From assembly GCA_002707155.1 (NCBI GenBank), contig PAME01000002.1, forward strand, positions 1 through 64,000: a stretch of DNA of 64,000 nucleotides, written 5' to 3'. Shown in pieces: positions 35,474 to 44,427 of the stretch. Within the stretch, counting starts at the first letter, position 1, and each line of letters opens with the position of its first letter. The notes under the pieces are model-generated. The model was not told the origin of the DNA. It saw only the letters and a program-made list of their open reading frames with translations, and did not search any database. This DNA comes from Crocinitomicaceae bacterium. Lineage in GTDB: Bacteria; Bacteroidota; Bacteroidia; Flavobacteriales_G; Salibacteraceae. The position numbers were made by a program, and so were the translations under genes.

Positions 35474-37779
35474 AAAACTGTTCTCTTTGCTTTTTTATAC
35501 TCTTGTATTTTGTGATCTCTTTGCTGCGCATCTACGGCAGCGATAGTAACCATATTAACTATCTCCCTAACCGAACTTCCTATTTGAAGAACATGCACTG
35601 GTTTTTTCATTCCTAGTAAAACAGGACCCATGGTCTCAATATCACTTATCTCCTGCATGAGCTTATAAGCAATATTTCCAGAAGCAAGATTTGGAAAAAT
35701 AAGTGTATTTACCCTATGTTTTGCTAAAAGCGAAAAAGGAAATAGCTCGCCAGTCATTTGCTGATTTAATGCAAAGTTTGCTTGTATTTCACCATCAACA
35801 ATTATGTCTGGGTGGTCCTTGTGCAGGATTCTAATGGCTTCCTGAACCTTCTTTGAATCTTCCCCTTCTGATGAACCAAAATTGCTGTAGCCTAAAATTG
35901 CAATTCTTGGCTTAAGTTTATACCCTCTGATAGCTTCAGCGGTTAAAACAGTGATATTAACCAATTCTTGCGCCGTAGGGTTGAAATTAATTGTCGTATC
36001 TGCTAAAAACAATGGCCCCTTTTTGGTATTCAGGATATACATTCCCGCAATGTTTTTATGCTTTGCACTTGAACCTATAATTTGGAGAGCCGGACGCAGA
36101 GTATCGGGGTAATTCCTTGTAATACCAGATATAAAGGCATCAGCTTCTCCCCAACGTACTAAAGCAGTACCAAAGTAATTTCGCTCGCGCATTATCTTTT
36201 TTGCCTCAAATAATGTGTAACCTTTGCGTTGTCGCAACTCGTAAAAATTCTGAGCAAATTTATCACGCAGTTCTTCTTGTTTTCTGCTTCTGGGATCAAG
36301 AATTGGAACGTCTTCTAGATCTAACTCATACGTTTCAATTAATTCCTTTATACGTGCAACCTTACCTAATAAAATAGGTTCAGCTATTCCTTCGTCTTTA
36401 ACGATTTGTGCAGCTTTTAGAATCTTATAGTTATCTGCCTCAGCAAAAACAACCTTCTTTGGGTCCTTCCTTGCTCTATCTACTAAACTGGTAACGATTT
36501 TATTATCAAGGCCTAGTCTTTGCTCCAGTTCTTCTTGGTACTTTTCCCAATTTTCGATTGGCTTTTTGGCAACGCCTGATTCCATGGCGGCTTTTGCTAC
36601 TGCTGGCGATACCCTAGTAATTAATCGATGATCCATTGGTTTTGGAATAATATAATCTGTTCCAAAGGACAATATTTTTTCTTTGTAGACAATATTTACC
36701 TCTTCTGGCACCATTTCTTTGGCCAATTCAGCAATGGCTTTAACTGCTGCCAATTTCATTTCTTCGTTAATTGCTGTGGCCTGTACATCGAGTGCTCCCC
36801 GAAATATAAAAGGAAATCCTAATACATTATTAACTTGATTAGGGTGATCAGATCTTCCGGTAGCAACAATTACATCTTCTCTAGCCGAAATAGCTTCAGA
36901 ATAAGGTATTTCTGGATTTGGGTTTGCAAGTGCAAAAACAATACAGTTTTTAGCCATACTTTGCACCATAGTTTTATCAACCAAGTCCGCTCGTGATAAA
37001 CCAAGAAATACATCCGCTCCAACCATAGCCTCAGCAAGTGTATTTTGTTCAACCTCATTTGCAAATAGCGATTTATACTCATCTAAACCACCACGCGATG
37101 GTTTAATGACTCCTTTACTGTCGCACATTATAATGTTGGAGCGCTTAGCTCCCAGCGCTATGTATAGCGAAGCACAAGAAATAGCACTTGCACCAGCTCC
37201 GCTAACTACAATTTTAACGTCGCCAATTTTCTTTTCACTTAATTCCAAGGCGTTAATTAACGCAGCAGAAGAAATAATCGCAGTTCCATGCTGATCATCA
37301 TGCATAACTGGAATATCCAACTCTTCTTTTAATCTTTTTTCGATTTCAAATGCCTCTGGAGCTTTAATGTCCTCAAGGTTTATTCCTCCAAAAGTTATTG
37401 CAATGTTTTTTACTGTATTTACAAATTCATCGACGTCAGTTGTATCCACTTCAATATCGAACACATCGATATCAGCGAAAATTTTAAACAACAAGCCTTT
37501 TCCTTCCATTACTGGTTTAGATGCAGCCGCGCCAATATCTCCCAAACCAAGCACCGCTGTTCCGTTTGATATTACGGCAACCAAATTACCTTTGGCAGTA
37601 TATTCGAATACCATCTCCGGATTATTAGCTATTTCAAGGCACGGTTCAGCAACACCCGGAGAGTAAGCCAGGCTTAAATCACGCTGAGAAGAATAGGGTT
37701 TTGTAGGTTTAACTTCTATTTTACCTTTTCTACCCTGTGAGTGATAATCCAGAGCTTCTTGCTTTCTTGTTTTTCGCAT
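35470..37779 (-). CDS. maeB: NADP-dependent malic enzyme with phosphotransacetylase-like domain
   Basis: 769-residue MaeB-type malic enzyme converting malate to pyruvate, CO2 and NADPH. The malic half (1 to about 430) shows SLAYSPGVAEPCLEI, PVMHDDQHGTAI (metal and catalytic region) and the nucleotide fold VVSGAGASAISCASLY. The C-terminal half (about 430-769) is like phosphotransacetylase (KKVVFAEADNYKILKAAQIV) and is usually regulatory, binding acetyl-CoA. It leads malic enzyme-ruvA-sprA. Confidence 0.95.
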   Translation of the reverse strand: MRKTRKQEALDYHSQGRKGKIEVKPTKPYSSQRDLSLAYSPGVAEPCLEIANNPEMVFEYTAKGNLVAVISNGTAVLGLGDIGAAASKPVMEGKGLLFKIFADIDVFDIEVDTTDVDEFVNTVKNIAITFGGINLEDIKAPEAFEIEKRLKEELDIPVMHDDQHGTAIISSAALINALELSEKKIGDVKIVVSGAGASAISCASLYIALGAKRSNIIMCDSKGVIKPSRGGLDEYKSLFANEVEQNTLAEAMVGADVFLGLSRADLVDKTMVQSMAKNCIVFALANPNPEIPYSEAISAREDVIVATGRSDHPNQVNNVLGFPFIFRGALDVQATAINEEMKLAAVKAIAELAKEMVPEEVNIVYKEKILSFGTDYIIPKPMDHRLITRVSPAVAKAAMESGVAKKPIENWEKYQEELEQRLGLDNKIVTSLVDRARKDPKKVVFAEADNYKILKAAQIVKDEGIAEPILLGKVARIKELIETYELDLEDVPILDPRSRKQEELRDKFAQNFYELRQRKGYTLFEAKKIMRERNYFGTALVRWGEADAFISGITRNYPDTLRPALQIIGSSAKHKNIAGMYILNTKKGPLFLADTTINFNPTAQELVNITVLTAEAIRGYKLKPRIAILGYSNFGSSEGEDSKKVQEAIRILHKDHPDIIVDGEIQANFALNQQMTGELFPFSLLAKHRVNTLIFPNLASGNIAYKLMQEISDIETMGPVLLGMKKPVHVLQIGSSVREIVNMVTIAAVDAQQRDHKIQEYKKAKRTVL

Positions 37780-37871
37780 AATAATAGCGTGAAATTAAGC
37801 CCGTAAAAGTAATACATTGGCAGTTTTAAAGCCTTTTAAAAAGGTAGATGCTGATAGCTTAATTATAAAAC

Positions 37872-38570
37872 ATGGAAATCGTAATTTTTAGTGGTGCGGG
37901 AATCTCTGCAGAAAGCGGTATAGCAACTTTCAGAGATTCTGGGGGTCTCTGGGAGCAGTATAAAATTGAAGAAGTTGCAACTCCTGAGGCATTTCAACGA
38001 AACCCAAAACTGGTATTAGACTTTTATAATCATCGCAGAAAAAATATTAAAAATGCACTTCCAAATAATGCGCACAAGCAAATACCATTATTAGATTCAA
38101 TAGGACATGTAACTGTTATTACTCAAAACATTGATGATCTGCATGAAAGAGCGGGGTCCAAAAATGTCCTTCATCTTCATGGCTGTATTACTCAAGCTAA
38201 AGGCTGTAATGGTGATAAATTCATTGAAGAAATCGGATTTAAGGATATAGAAGTTGGAGACACAGCAAAAGACGGGTCTCAACTCAGGCCTCACATAGTG
38301 TGGTTTGGTGAAGCCGTACCTGCAATGAATGATGCGATCGAAATAGTAAAAAAAGCAGATATAATGATTACTGTAGGAAGTTCTCTAAACGTATATCCAG
38401 CAGCAAGTTTGGTTTTTGAAACACCAAGAAAATGCCAACATTTTGTAATAGACCCAAATGTTCAAGAATTAAATTTACCTGAAAATTTCACCCTAATTCA
38501 GGAAAACGCCTCAATGGGCATGAAAAATTTGGTACAGCATTTGACTAGTGGGAATAAAAAACCAAGATAA
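37872..38570 (+). CDS. cobB: Sirtuin (NAD-dependent protein deacylase), class III-like
   Basis: 232-residue sirtuin removing acyl groups from lysines with NAD. NAD motif GAGISAESGIATFRDSGGLW (8-27), QNIDDLHERAG (85-95), catalytic His103 in HLHG, then IVWFGEAVP (142-150) and GSSLNVYPA. Tyr52 and Arg55 (FYNHRR) match the class III pair that binds succinyl/malonyl groups, so desuccinylase activity is plausible. The zinc ribbon is incomplete: only two Cys (105, 112) instead of four, a pattern met in Bacteroidota sirtuins. It is transcribed alone, divergent from maeB. Confidence 0.92.
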   Translation: MEIVIFSGAGISAESGIATFRDSGGLWEQYKIEEVATPEAFQRNPKLVLDFYNHRRKNIKNALPNNAHKQIPLLDSIGHVTVITQNIDDLHERAGSKNVLHLHGCITQAKGCNGDKFIEEIGFKDIEVGDTAKDGSQLRPHIVWFGEAVPAMNDAIEIVKKADIMITVGSSLNVYPAASLVFETPRKCQHFVIDPNVQELNLPENFTLIQENASMGMKNLVQHLTSGNKKPR

Positions 38571-38633
38571 TTAGAATAACTATTTTCGGTTGATTTGAAA
38601 TCATTAAATTCGTTGCTTCACTTAATTTTACTC

Positions 38634-39140
38634 ATGAAAAACTTAATTCTTATTGTCACTATCACCTTAAGCTCCATAGCTGCTTTTGGTCAAACTAGAA
38701 CTATTCCCTCTGTAGACCTTGTTGATATTGATGGAAATACATTTAATACTTTAGAAATACTGAACGAGGGCAAGCCTATACTGATAAATTTTTGGGCCAC
38801 CTGGTGCTCTCCATGTAAAAGAGAACTGAACAATATTGCGGAAGTTTATGATGACTGGGTAGATGAAACTGGCGTTGTTATTTATGCTGTTTCCATTGAC
38901 GATGCTCGTAATGCTCCAAAAGTAAAGCCCTATGTTGATGGTGTAGCCTGGGATTATAAAGTATTACTGGATGTAAACGCTGACTTTAGAAGGCAAATGG
39001 GAGTAGTTAATGTACCTCATTCTTTCTTAGTGGATAAAAATGGTAAAATTGTTCATCAGCATACTTCCTATCAAGAAGGAGATGAGATTGAATTGTATGA
39101 AAAAATAAAAAAATTAGCAAACGGAGATGTCCTTGACTAA
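38634..39140 (+). CDS. TlpA-family exported thioredoxin
   Basis: 168 residues from the ATG at 38634, which gives a signal peptide (about 1-19); the longer frame to 38595 hides it. Redoxin domain with active-site WATWCSPCKRE (Cys58, Cys61), the cis-Pro region VNVPHSFLVDKNGK and a central YAVSIDD strand. Periplasmic TlpA/ResA-like proteins reduce disulfides in secreted proteins or apocytochromes. It precedes DUF6029, Omp28-like and beta-barrel genes on the same strand, so it may serve redox needs of these envelope proteins. Confidence 0.88.
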   Translation: MKNLILIVTITLSSIAAFGQTRTIPSVDLVDIDGNTFNTLEILNEGKPILINFWATWCSPCKRELNNIAEVYDDWVDETGVVIYAVSIDDARNAPKVKPYVDGVAWDYKVLLDVNADFRRQMGVVNVPHSFLVDKNGKIVHQHTSYQEGDEIELYEKIKKLANGDVLD

Positions 39141-39169
39141 GGCCTCTCTATCCTAATTAAAAATTACAA

Positions 39170-40843
39170 ATGCACAAGCCCAAAAGATTATTAATACTTC
39201 CTTGCTTGTTTTTTTTAACCAACCTAATACATGCACAAAATGTGCTTCAAGAAGCAGCGAAAGACCCTCTTGAAGTTCATGGAAATTTCAATGTAATTAG
39301 TCAGTATTATTTAACCGATAGTGTAATTGCTGCACCGACGGTTCCTGAGAAATTCTTAATGAATGGTTATGCAAATGTGATTGCCACTAAGGGCGCATTT
39401 TCCGCAGGTGCGCGTTACGAAAGTTATGAAAACGCATTGCTCGGATTCGATCCAAATTATAAAGGAAGTGGCTTTCCCTACCGTTATTTTTCTTTTGACA
39501 ACAAGGGCTTAAGTGTAACAGTGGGTAATTTCTATGAGCAATTCGGCACGGGTATGCTGTTTCGTTCTTATGAGGAAAGAGATTTAGGCCTTGATAATGC
39601 CATGGACGGAATACGAGTTAAATATGACCTCGGAAATGGTATTCGATTTAAAGGATTAGTGGGGCGGCAAAGGTATTTCTTTGACAAAGGTGATGGTATA
39701 GTGAGAGCTATCGATGGAGAAGTAAATTTAAATGAAGCTTTTAGTAGCTGGAAAGACAATAAATTAAAACTTCTAGTAGGCGCCAATTTTATAAGTAAAT
39801 ATCAGGAAGACAATAATCCTGACTTAGTATTGCCAGAAAATGTTGGAGCGTACAGCGGAAGAATAACTGCTAGATATTCTGACTTTTCCATTACTGGTGA
39901 ATATGCTTACAAAGAAAATGACCCATCTACAGATAATACCAATATATACAAACCTGGCCAAGGCTTATTTGTTAGCGCTTCCTATTCACAAAAAGGATTT
40001 GGAATTAATTTATCTGCTAAACATATAGATAATATGAGTTTCAGGTCGGATAGAACGGAGGGGTTTAATAATCTCACGATTAATTATTTACCAGCATTAA
40101 CAAAACAACACACTTACAACTTGGCTGCCACACTCTATCCATATGCAACTCAACCAACTGGAGAAATTGCCTTTCAAGGAGATATTGTTTTTAGATTAAA
40201 GAAAAAGACTTGGTATGGTGGTAAATACGGAACTCGAATCTTACTAAATGGTTCGGTTGCATACGGATTAGATTCTACAAGAGTAAATGACCTTAATACC
40301 ACACGTCAAGGATATACAGCTAAATTTTTCTCCCCAGGAAAAGAGGAGTATTTTCAAGATATAAACCTTACAGTTGAAAGGAAATTAAACAAAACCTTTA
40401 AGGTGAAAGCTATGTATATGAATATGATGGTAAATAACCTTATTACAAGATATGGTGGTCTGAATGGCTCATTTGGCGGTAAAATATATGCCGATATAGC
40501 AGTATTAGATGTCATGTATAAAATCAAACCTAAACATGCGCTTAGAGCTGAGTTCCAAGCTTTATGGAGTGATCAAGATATGGGAGACTGGGGTACAATT
40601 GTTTTAGAATATACTTATTCCCCTCATTGGTTTGTTGCTATAATGGATCAATATAATTACGGTAACTCTGTTGAGAAAAATCAAATTCACTATCCATATG
40701 GAACTTTTGGATATATAAATGGAGGTAACCGTATTTCTCTTGGCTTTGGAAGACAAAAGGCTGGCCTATTTTGTGTTGGAGGAGTTTGCAGAGTAGTTCC
40801 TGCGTCAAACGGACTATCAATTAACGTAACTTCAAGCTTTTAA
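39170..40843 (+). CDS. DUF6029-type outer membrane protein
   Basis: 557 residues with a signal peptide (about 1-22, cut near IHAQ). A beta-barrel-like body has many aromatic alternating strands (KYDLGNGIRFKGLVGRQRYF, ALRAEFQALWSDQDMGDWG). The opening VHGNFNVISQYYLTDS and GNFYEQFGTGMLFRSYEERD fit the Bacteroidota family DUF6029, known mostly from genomes. The Cys pair near the C-terminus (FCVGGVCRVVPA) is notable beside the TlpA-like neighbour. No substrate can be told. The next ATG follows directly after its stop. Confidence 0.72.
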   Translation: MHKPKRLLILPCLFFLTNLIHAQNVLQEAAKDPLEVHGNFNVISQYYLTDSVIAAPTVPEKFLMNGYANVIATKGAFSAGARYESYENALLGFDPNYKGSGFPYRYFSFDNKGLSVTVGNFYEQFGTGMLFRSYEERDLGLDNAMDGIRVKYDLGNGIRFKGLVGRQRYFFDKGDGIVRAIDGEVNLNEAFSSWKDNKLKLLVGANFISKYQEDNNPDLVLPENVGAYSGRITARYSDFSITGEYAYKENDPSTDNTNIYKPGQGLFVSASYSQKGFGINLSAKHIDNMSFRSDRTEGFNNLTINYLPALTKQHTYNLAATLYPYATQPTGEIAFQGDIVFRLKKKTWYGGKYGTRILLNGSVAYGLDSTRVNDLNTTRQGYTAKFFSPGKEEYFQDINLTVERKLNKTFKVKAMYMNMMVNNLITRYGGLNGSFGGKIYADIAVLDVMYKIKPKHALRAEFQALWSDQDMGDWGTIVLEYTYSPHWFVAIMDQYNYGNSVEKNQIHYPYGTFGYINGGNRISLGFGRQKAGLFCVGGVCRVVPASNGLSINVTSSF

Positions 40844-41782
40844 ATGTATATGAAAAAGATCTGCCTCATAATATTTAGTGTTTCTCTTGGATTAATTGGT
40901 TGCGATAAAGTTGACGACCCTTATAAAGGAATTGATAGGCCAACTGAACCAACAGGTCCTATTGATACTTCGGGTGCAATTGCATTCTGTGGTTTTGATG
41001 AATACGACAGTGAATTAAACGATACTACTTATAATGATAGTACATTGAATATTCGAAAAGTGCTTTTAGAAGAATTCACAGGTCACCTTTGCGGCTTTTG
41101 CCCTCCTCAATCTAAAAAGCTAGTTGCAAAGTCTGAAAATGAGCTAAATGGAAAAGTCATTGTAATGAGTATTCATGCGGCTAACTTTGCCGCATTAGTG
41201 CCATCTAAGGGATATACTACTGACTTTACAACGCCTGAAGGGAATGACTTACAGGAAAAGTATAAGGGAGGAAATACAGCTCCAAGTTTAATGATGAATC
41301 GCTCAAACAACCCAGCTTCAGCCGGTCAATGGGATCAATTGTTGGACTCTTTAAACCAATCCGGATATTATAATGATCCTGTGGTTAAATTTAAAGTTCG
41401 AAATATCTATAATGAAACCATTAAAACAGGAAAAATTGACCTTGATATTGAATTTTTAAAGAGTTTTTCTGGGATTGATTTCGCTATTGGTGTTTATATA
41501 ACCGAAGATAATATTTTAGCAAAGCAGAAATACTACGGTGAAAATCCAGAAGATGTAGATAACTATGACCATAGACATGTCATAAGAACTGCTGCCACCC
41601 CAACGTTTGGGGCGAGTTTCATTAGCGGTGATGTTGCTTTGAATCAAAAAAAGAGTGCTTCCTTCTGCTATGAATTAAAAGAAGAATGGAACCCTGATAA
41701 ATGCACAGTAGTTATTTTTATAGGTAATTCTAACAATAGCCAAATTTATCAAGCAGAAGAAGTTCATGTAACCAGTGAATAA
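40844..41782 (+). CDS. Omp28-like lipoprotein with thioredoxin-type CxxC
   Basis: 312 residues. The signal peptide ends in the lipobox LGLIGC, with acylated Cys20. A Pro/Asp-rich linker runs to about 68, then a thioredoxin-like domain opening VLLEEFTGHLCGFCPP with CxxC at Cys83 and Cys86, which is the Omp28/outer-membrane lipoprotein pattern of Bacteroidota. The second half is a beta-sandwich-like Omp28 domain (VKFKVRNIYNETIKTGKIDL). An ATG at 40850 is an alternative start. Probably on the outer membrane and perhaps part of a thiol-exchange chain with the TlpA-like protein two genes upstream. Confidence 0.8.
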   Translation: MYMKKICLIIFSVSLGLIGCDKVDDPYKGIDRPTEPTGPIDTSGAIAFCGFDEYDSELNDTTYNDSTLNIRKVLLEEFTGHLCGFCPPQSKKLVAKSENELNGKVIVMSIHAANFAALVPSKGYTTDFTTPEGNDLQEKYKGGNTAPSLMMNRSNNPASAGQWDQLLDSLNQSGYYNDPVVKFKVRNIYNETIKTGKIDLDIEFLKSFSGIDFAIGVYITEDNILAKQKYYGENPEDVDNYDHRHVIRTAATPTFGASFISGDVALNQKKSASFCYELKEEWNPDKCTVVIFIGNSNNSQIYQAEEVHVTSE

Positions 41783-42399
41783 TGATTAGAACTGCGCTGA
41801 TATTTTTTTCAACTTGCTTAACTTTTTATATTTCCGCTCAAGAAAGCTCAAAATCAACCGAATTTAAAGCAGGTATAAAGGCAGGCATAAACACTTCTCA
41901 AATGGCTGGTGATGGTTATGCTGGTTTCAACAAAATAAACCCTCAAGCAGGCTTTTTTTTACAAAAAAGCTTTAAGGAAAAGGGGCAACTTCAGTTTGAG
42001 ATAATCTACATTCAAAAAGGGTCAAGGTTCCCTGGTGATCCCGATAATGGAATTTTTACGACTTATAGAATTCAATTGGATTACATTGAGGCACCACTTC
42101 TGTATCAATACCAATGGCGAAAATTTCTATTTGAAATTGGACCAGGTTTAGGAGTGTTATTCAATACAAAGGAGGAGGATTCTTTTGGCGTTGTTCCGGC
42201 TAGTGGTTTCAATTGGCGACAATGGGAAGTCGATGCGATGCTAGGAATTAATTACTATATCAGTGAAAAAGTTTTTGTTAATGTGCGGGTGCACCAATCA
42301 TTAGTATCTACAGTTTCAACGGTTGCAGTTACTCCCTATGGCACTTTTGGTGGTGCTTTCAATTCCGTAATTGGCGCAAGTATTAATTGGACTTTTTAA
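41782..42399 (+). CDS. PorT-like outer membrane beta-barrel protein
   Basis: 205 residues with a signal peptide (about 1-19, SAQ) and an eight-strand barrel of the PorT/OMP_b-brl_2 kind: [57 protein letters not shown] and a terminal aromatic strand ASINWTF. These small barrels are abundant in Bacteroidota and usually have unknown partners. ATG overlaps the Omp28-like stop (TAATG). It is the last gene of the plus-strand operon and converges with queG, overlapping its stop by 4 bases. Confidence 0.8.
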   Translation: MIRTALIFFSTCLTFYISAQESSKSTEFKAGIKAGINTSQMAGDGYAGFNKINPQAGFFLQKSFKEKGQLQFEIIYIQKGSRFPGDPDNGIFTTYRIQLDYIEAPLLYQYQWRKFLFEIGPGLGVLFNTKEEDSFGVVPASGFNWRQWEVDAMLGINYYISEKVFVNVRVHQSLVSTVSTVAVTPYGTFGGAFNSVIGASINWTF

Positions 42400-43319
42400 C
42401 TCCCAATAAACTTAAGGTTTCTTTTTAGCCCCTCGAATTTAGTGCGTTTTACTGCAGATCTTTTAAAGATTTCTTTAAATACATCTTCACTCAACTCTTC
42501 CCAATCTTTTCCAGTAAAGGAAAGTAGTTTTGGATGCGGTTTAAAGGCGGATTCCTCATGAGGAGCGCTAAACTTATTCCATGGGCAAACATCTTGGCAG
42601 ATATCACACCCAAATGCCCATTTTTCAAATTTGCCTTGCTGCTCTATTGGTATTTCTGACTTCAACTCAATGGTGAAGTATGATATACATTTACTTCCAT
42701 CCACAACGTAAGGCTCAACAATTGCGCCTGTAGGACATTCATCGATACACCTTGTGCAAGTTCCGCAGTAATCATTTATTTGACTATCATAATCCAATTC
42801 AACATCAAGAACAATTTCTGCAATAAAAAAGAATGACCCTTTATTTGGATGAATTAAATTGGTGTTTTTGCCTACCCAGCCTAAACCAGATTTTTCCGCC
42901 CATACTTTATCCATAATAGGAGCACTATCAACAAAAGCTCTAGCATTTACATCACCTACTTCTAAACTGATAATCTTAATCAATTCTTTCAGTTTTCGCT
43001 TTATTACAAAGTGGTAATCTTCACCATAAGCATACTTTGAAATCTTAGGTGAATCGGATTTCTGAACTTCATCGGGGAAATAATTGAGGCTAACACTAAT
43101 TACTGATTTCGCGCCTTGTAAAAGCTCTGTTGGGTCTATTCTTTTCTCAAAATGATTTTCCATCCATGACATAGTTCCATGAAACCCATTTTGGAGCCAT
43201 TTTTCAAGTCGAGGAGCTTCTTTTTCAAGTTTGGAGGCCTTCGATATACCAACTTGTTCGAACCCTAGTTCTTGAGCCTCAGATTTTATTAAATGTGTTA
43301 AGCGCGTTTGCTTAAGCAT
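42396..43319 (-). CDS. queG: Epoxyqueuosine reductase QueG
   Basis: 307-residue cobalamin- and Fe-S-dependent enzyme doing the last step of queuosine synthesis on tRNA, epoxyqueuosine to queuosine. Two 4Fe-4S motifs are clear, [16 protein letters not shown] and [11 protein letters not shown]. The N-terminal cobalamin region shows [19 protein letters not shown]. Length is at the short end of the family, without the C-terminal HEAT repeats found in some members. It is coupled to ruvB by TAATG. Its presence implies the queuosine pathway operates here, so a normal QueF probably exists elsewhere. Confidence 0.95.
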   Translation of the reverse strand: MLKQTRLTHLIKSEAQELGFEQVGISKASKLEKEAPRLEKWLQNGFHGTMSWMENHFEKRIDPTELLQGAKSVISVSLNYFPDEVQKSDSPKISKYAYGEDYHFVIKRKLKELIKIISLEVGDVNARAFVDSAPIMDKVWAEKSGLGWVGKNTNLIHPNKGSFFFIAEIVLDVELDYDSQINDYCGTCTRCIDECPTGAIVEPYVVDGSKCISYFTIELKSEIPIEQQGKFEKWAFGCDICQDVCPWNKFSAPHEESAFKPHPKLLSFTGKDWEELSEDVFKEIFKRSAVKRTKFEGLKRNLKFIGS

Positions 43320-44341
43320 TAAAAGAGTGTATTCTGATTTGCTTGTGGAGAGACTCCAAGATGCGTATATGCCTTCTCTGTTACTTCTCTACCTCTTGGA
43401 GTGCGCATTAAAAATCCTTCTTGAATAAGAAACGGCTCATAAACCTCTTCAATGGTACCTGAATCTTCACCAACCGCTGTAGCAATAGTATTCACTCCCA
43501 CTGGACCTCCTTTAAACTTAGATATCAAGGTCATCAAGATTTTGTTATCCATTTCATCAAGACCTGATTGATCCACATTTAACGCATCAAGCGCATAATT
43601 AGAAATCTTTTGATCAATATGCCCATCTCCCTTTATTTGAGCAAAATCCCGAACTCTTCTCAAAAGTGCATTTGTGATTCTAGGCGTACCTCGGCTCCTA
43701 CTTGCAATTTCTTTGGCCGCTAAATCTTCTATTTCTATGCCTAATATTTGCGCACTTCGCTTAATAATTTTTGTCAGAATTTCCGCATTATAATATTGCA
43801 ACCTAGAATTTATACCGAACCGAGCCCTCAATGGGGAGGTTAATAATCCTGATCGAGTAGTGGCGCCTATAAGGGTAAAAGGTTCTAAATCAATTTGGAC
43901 ACTTCTTGCGTTTGGTCCTGTATCAATCATAATATCTATTCGATAATCTTCCATAGCTGAATACAAGAACTCCTCAACTACAGAACTCAATCTATGGATC
44001 TCATCAATAAATAGCACATCATTAGCCTCGAGGTTAGTTAATAGCCCCGCTAAATCACCAGGCTTATCTAAAACAGGACCTGATGTAATTTTTATTCCAA
44101 CACCTAATTCATTGGCGATGATGTGCGCAAGTGTTGTTTTACCCAAACCTGGAGGGCCGTGCAAAAGAACATGATCCAGAGCTTCCTCCCTTTGAAGAGC
44201 TGCTTCTACAAATACTTTTAGATTATCTAATACTTTTTCTTGCCCGGTGAAGTCACCAAAACGATTAGGTCGCAGTACTTTCTCTATATCCCTATCGGTA
44301 GAGTTTAAATGTTCTGATTCTGGATTCAAATTATCGTTCAT
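43319..44341 (-). CDS. ruvB: Holliday junction DNA helicase RuvB
   Basis: 340-residue AAA+ motor of the RuvAB branch-migration complex. Walker [13 protein letters not shown], Walker B FIDEIHRL, sensor region [20 protein letters not shown], and a C-terminal winged helix ending [20 protein letters not shown] with TPRGREVT. ruvA lies 8.5 kb to the left. Transcribed with queG behind it, from a box at 44358-44365, just after the oxidase terminator. Confidence 0.97.
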   Translation of the reverse strand: MNDNLNPESEHLNSTDRDIEKVLRPNRFGDFTGQEKVLDNLKVFVEAALQREEALDHVLLHGPPGLGKTTLAHIIANELGVGIKITSGPVLDKPGDLAGLLTNLEANDVLFIDEIHRLSSVVEEFLYSAMEDYRIDIMIDTGPNARSVQIDLEPFTLIGATTRSGLLTSPLRARFGINSRLQYYNAEILTKIIKRSAQILGIEIEDLAAKEIASRSRGTPRITNALLRRVRDFAQIKGDGHIDQKISNYALDALNVDQSGLDEMDNKILMTLISKFKGGPVGVNTIATAVGEDSGTIEEVYEPFLIQEGFLMRTPRGREVTEKAYTHLGVSPQANQNTLF

Positions 44342-44357
44342 GGTAATTTTTCGTAAC

Positions 44358-44365
44358 CAAATTTA
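44358..44365 (-). promoter_or_regulatory. Putative -7 box of ruvB-queG
   Basis: TAAATTTG on the minus strand, 17 bases before the ruvB ATG and directly after the terminator of the upstream oxidase operon. It fits TAnnTTTG; no TTG at the right distance. Confidence 0.4.
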
Positions 44366-44368
44366 AGA

Positions 44369-44407
44369 CAAAAAAAATGTCCTAAATCTTAATAGAAGTA
44401 GGACATT
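44369..44407 (-). terminator. Intrinsic terminator of the act-cta operon
   Basis: AATGTCCTA and TAGGACATT (44376-44384 and 44399-44407) form a perfect 9-base stem around a 14-base loop, followed on the minus strand by eight Ts. It lies 20 bases after the ctaD stop. Confidence 0.88.
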
Positions 44408-44427
44408 CAAATAAGTTAATTGGCCAC

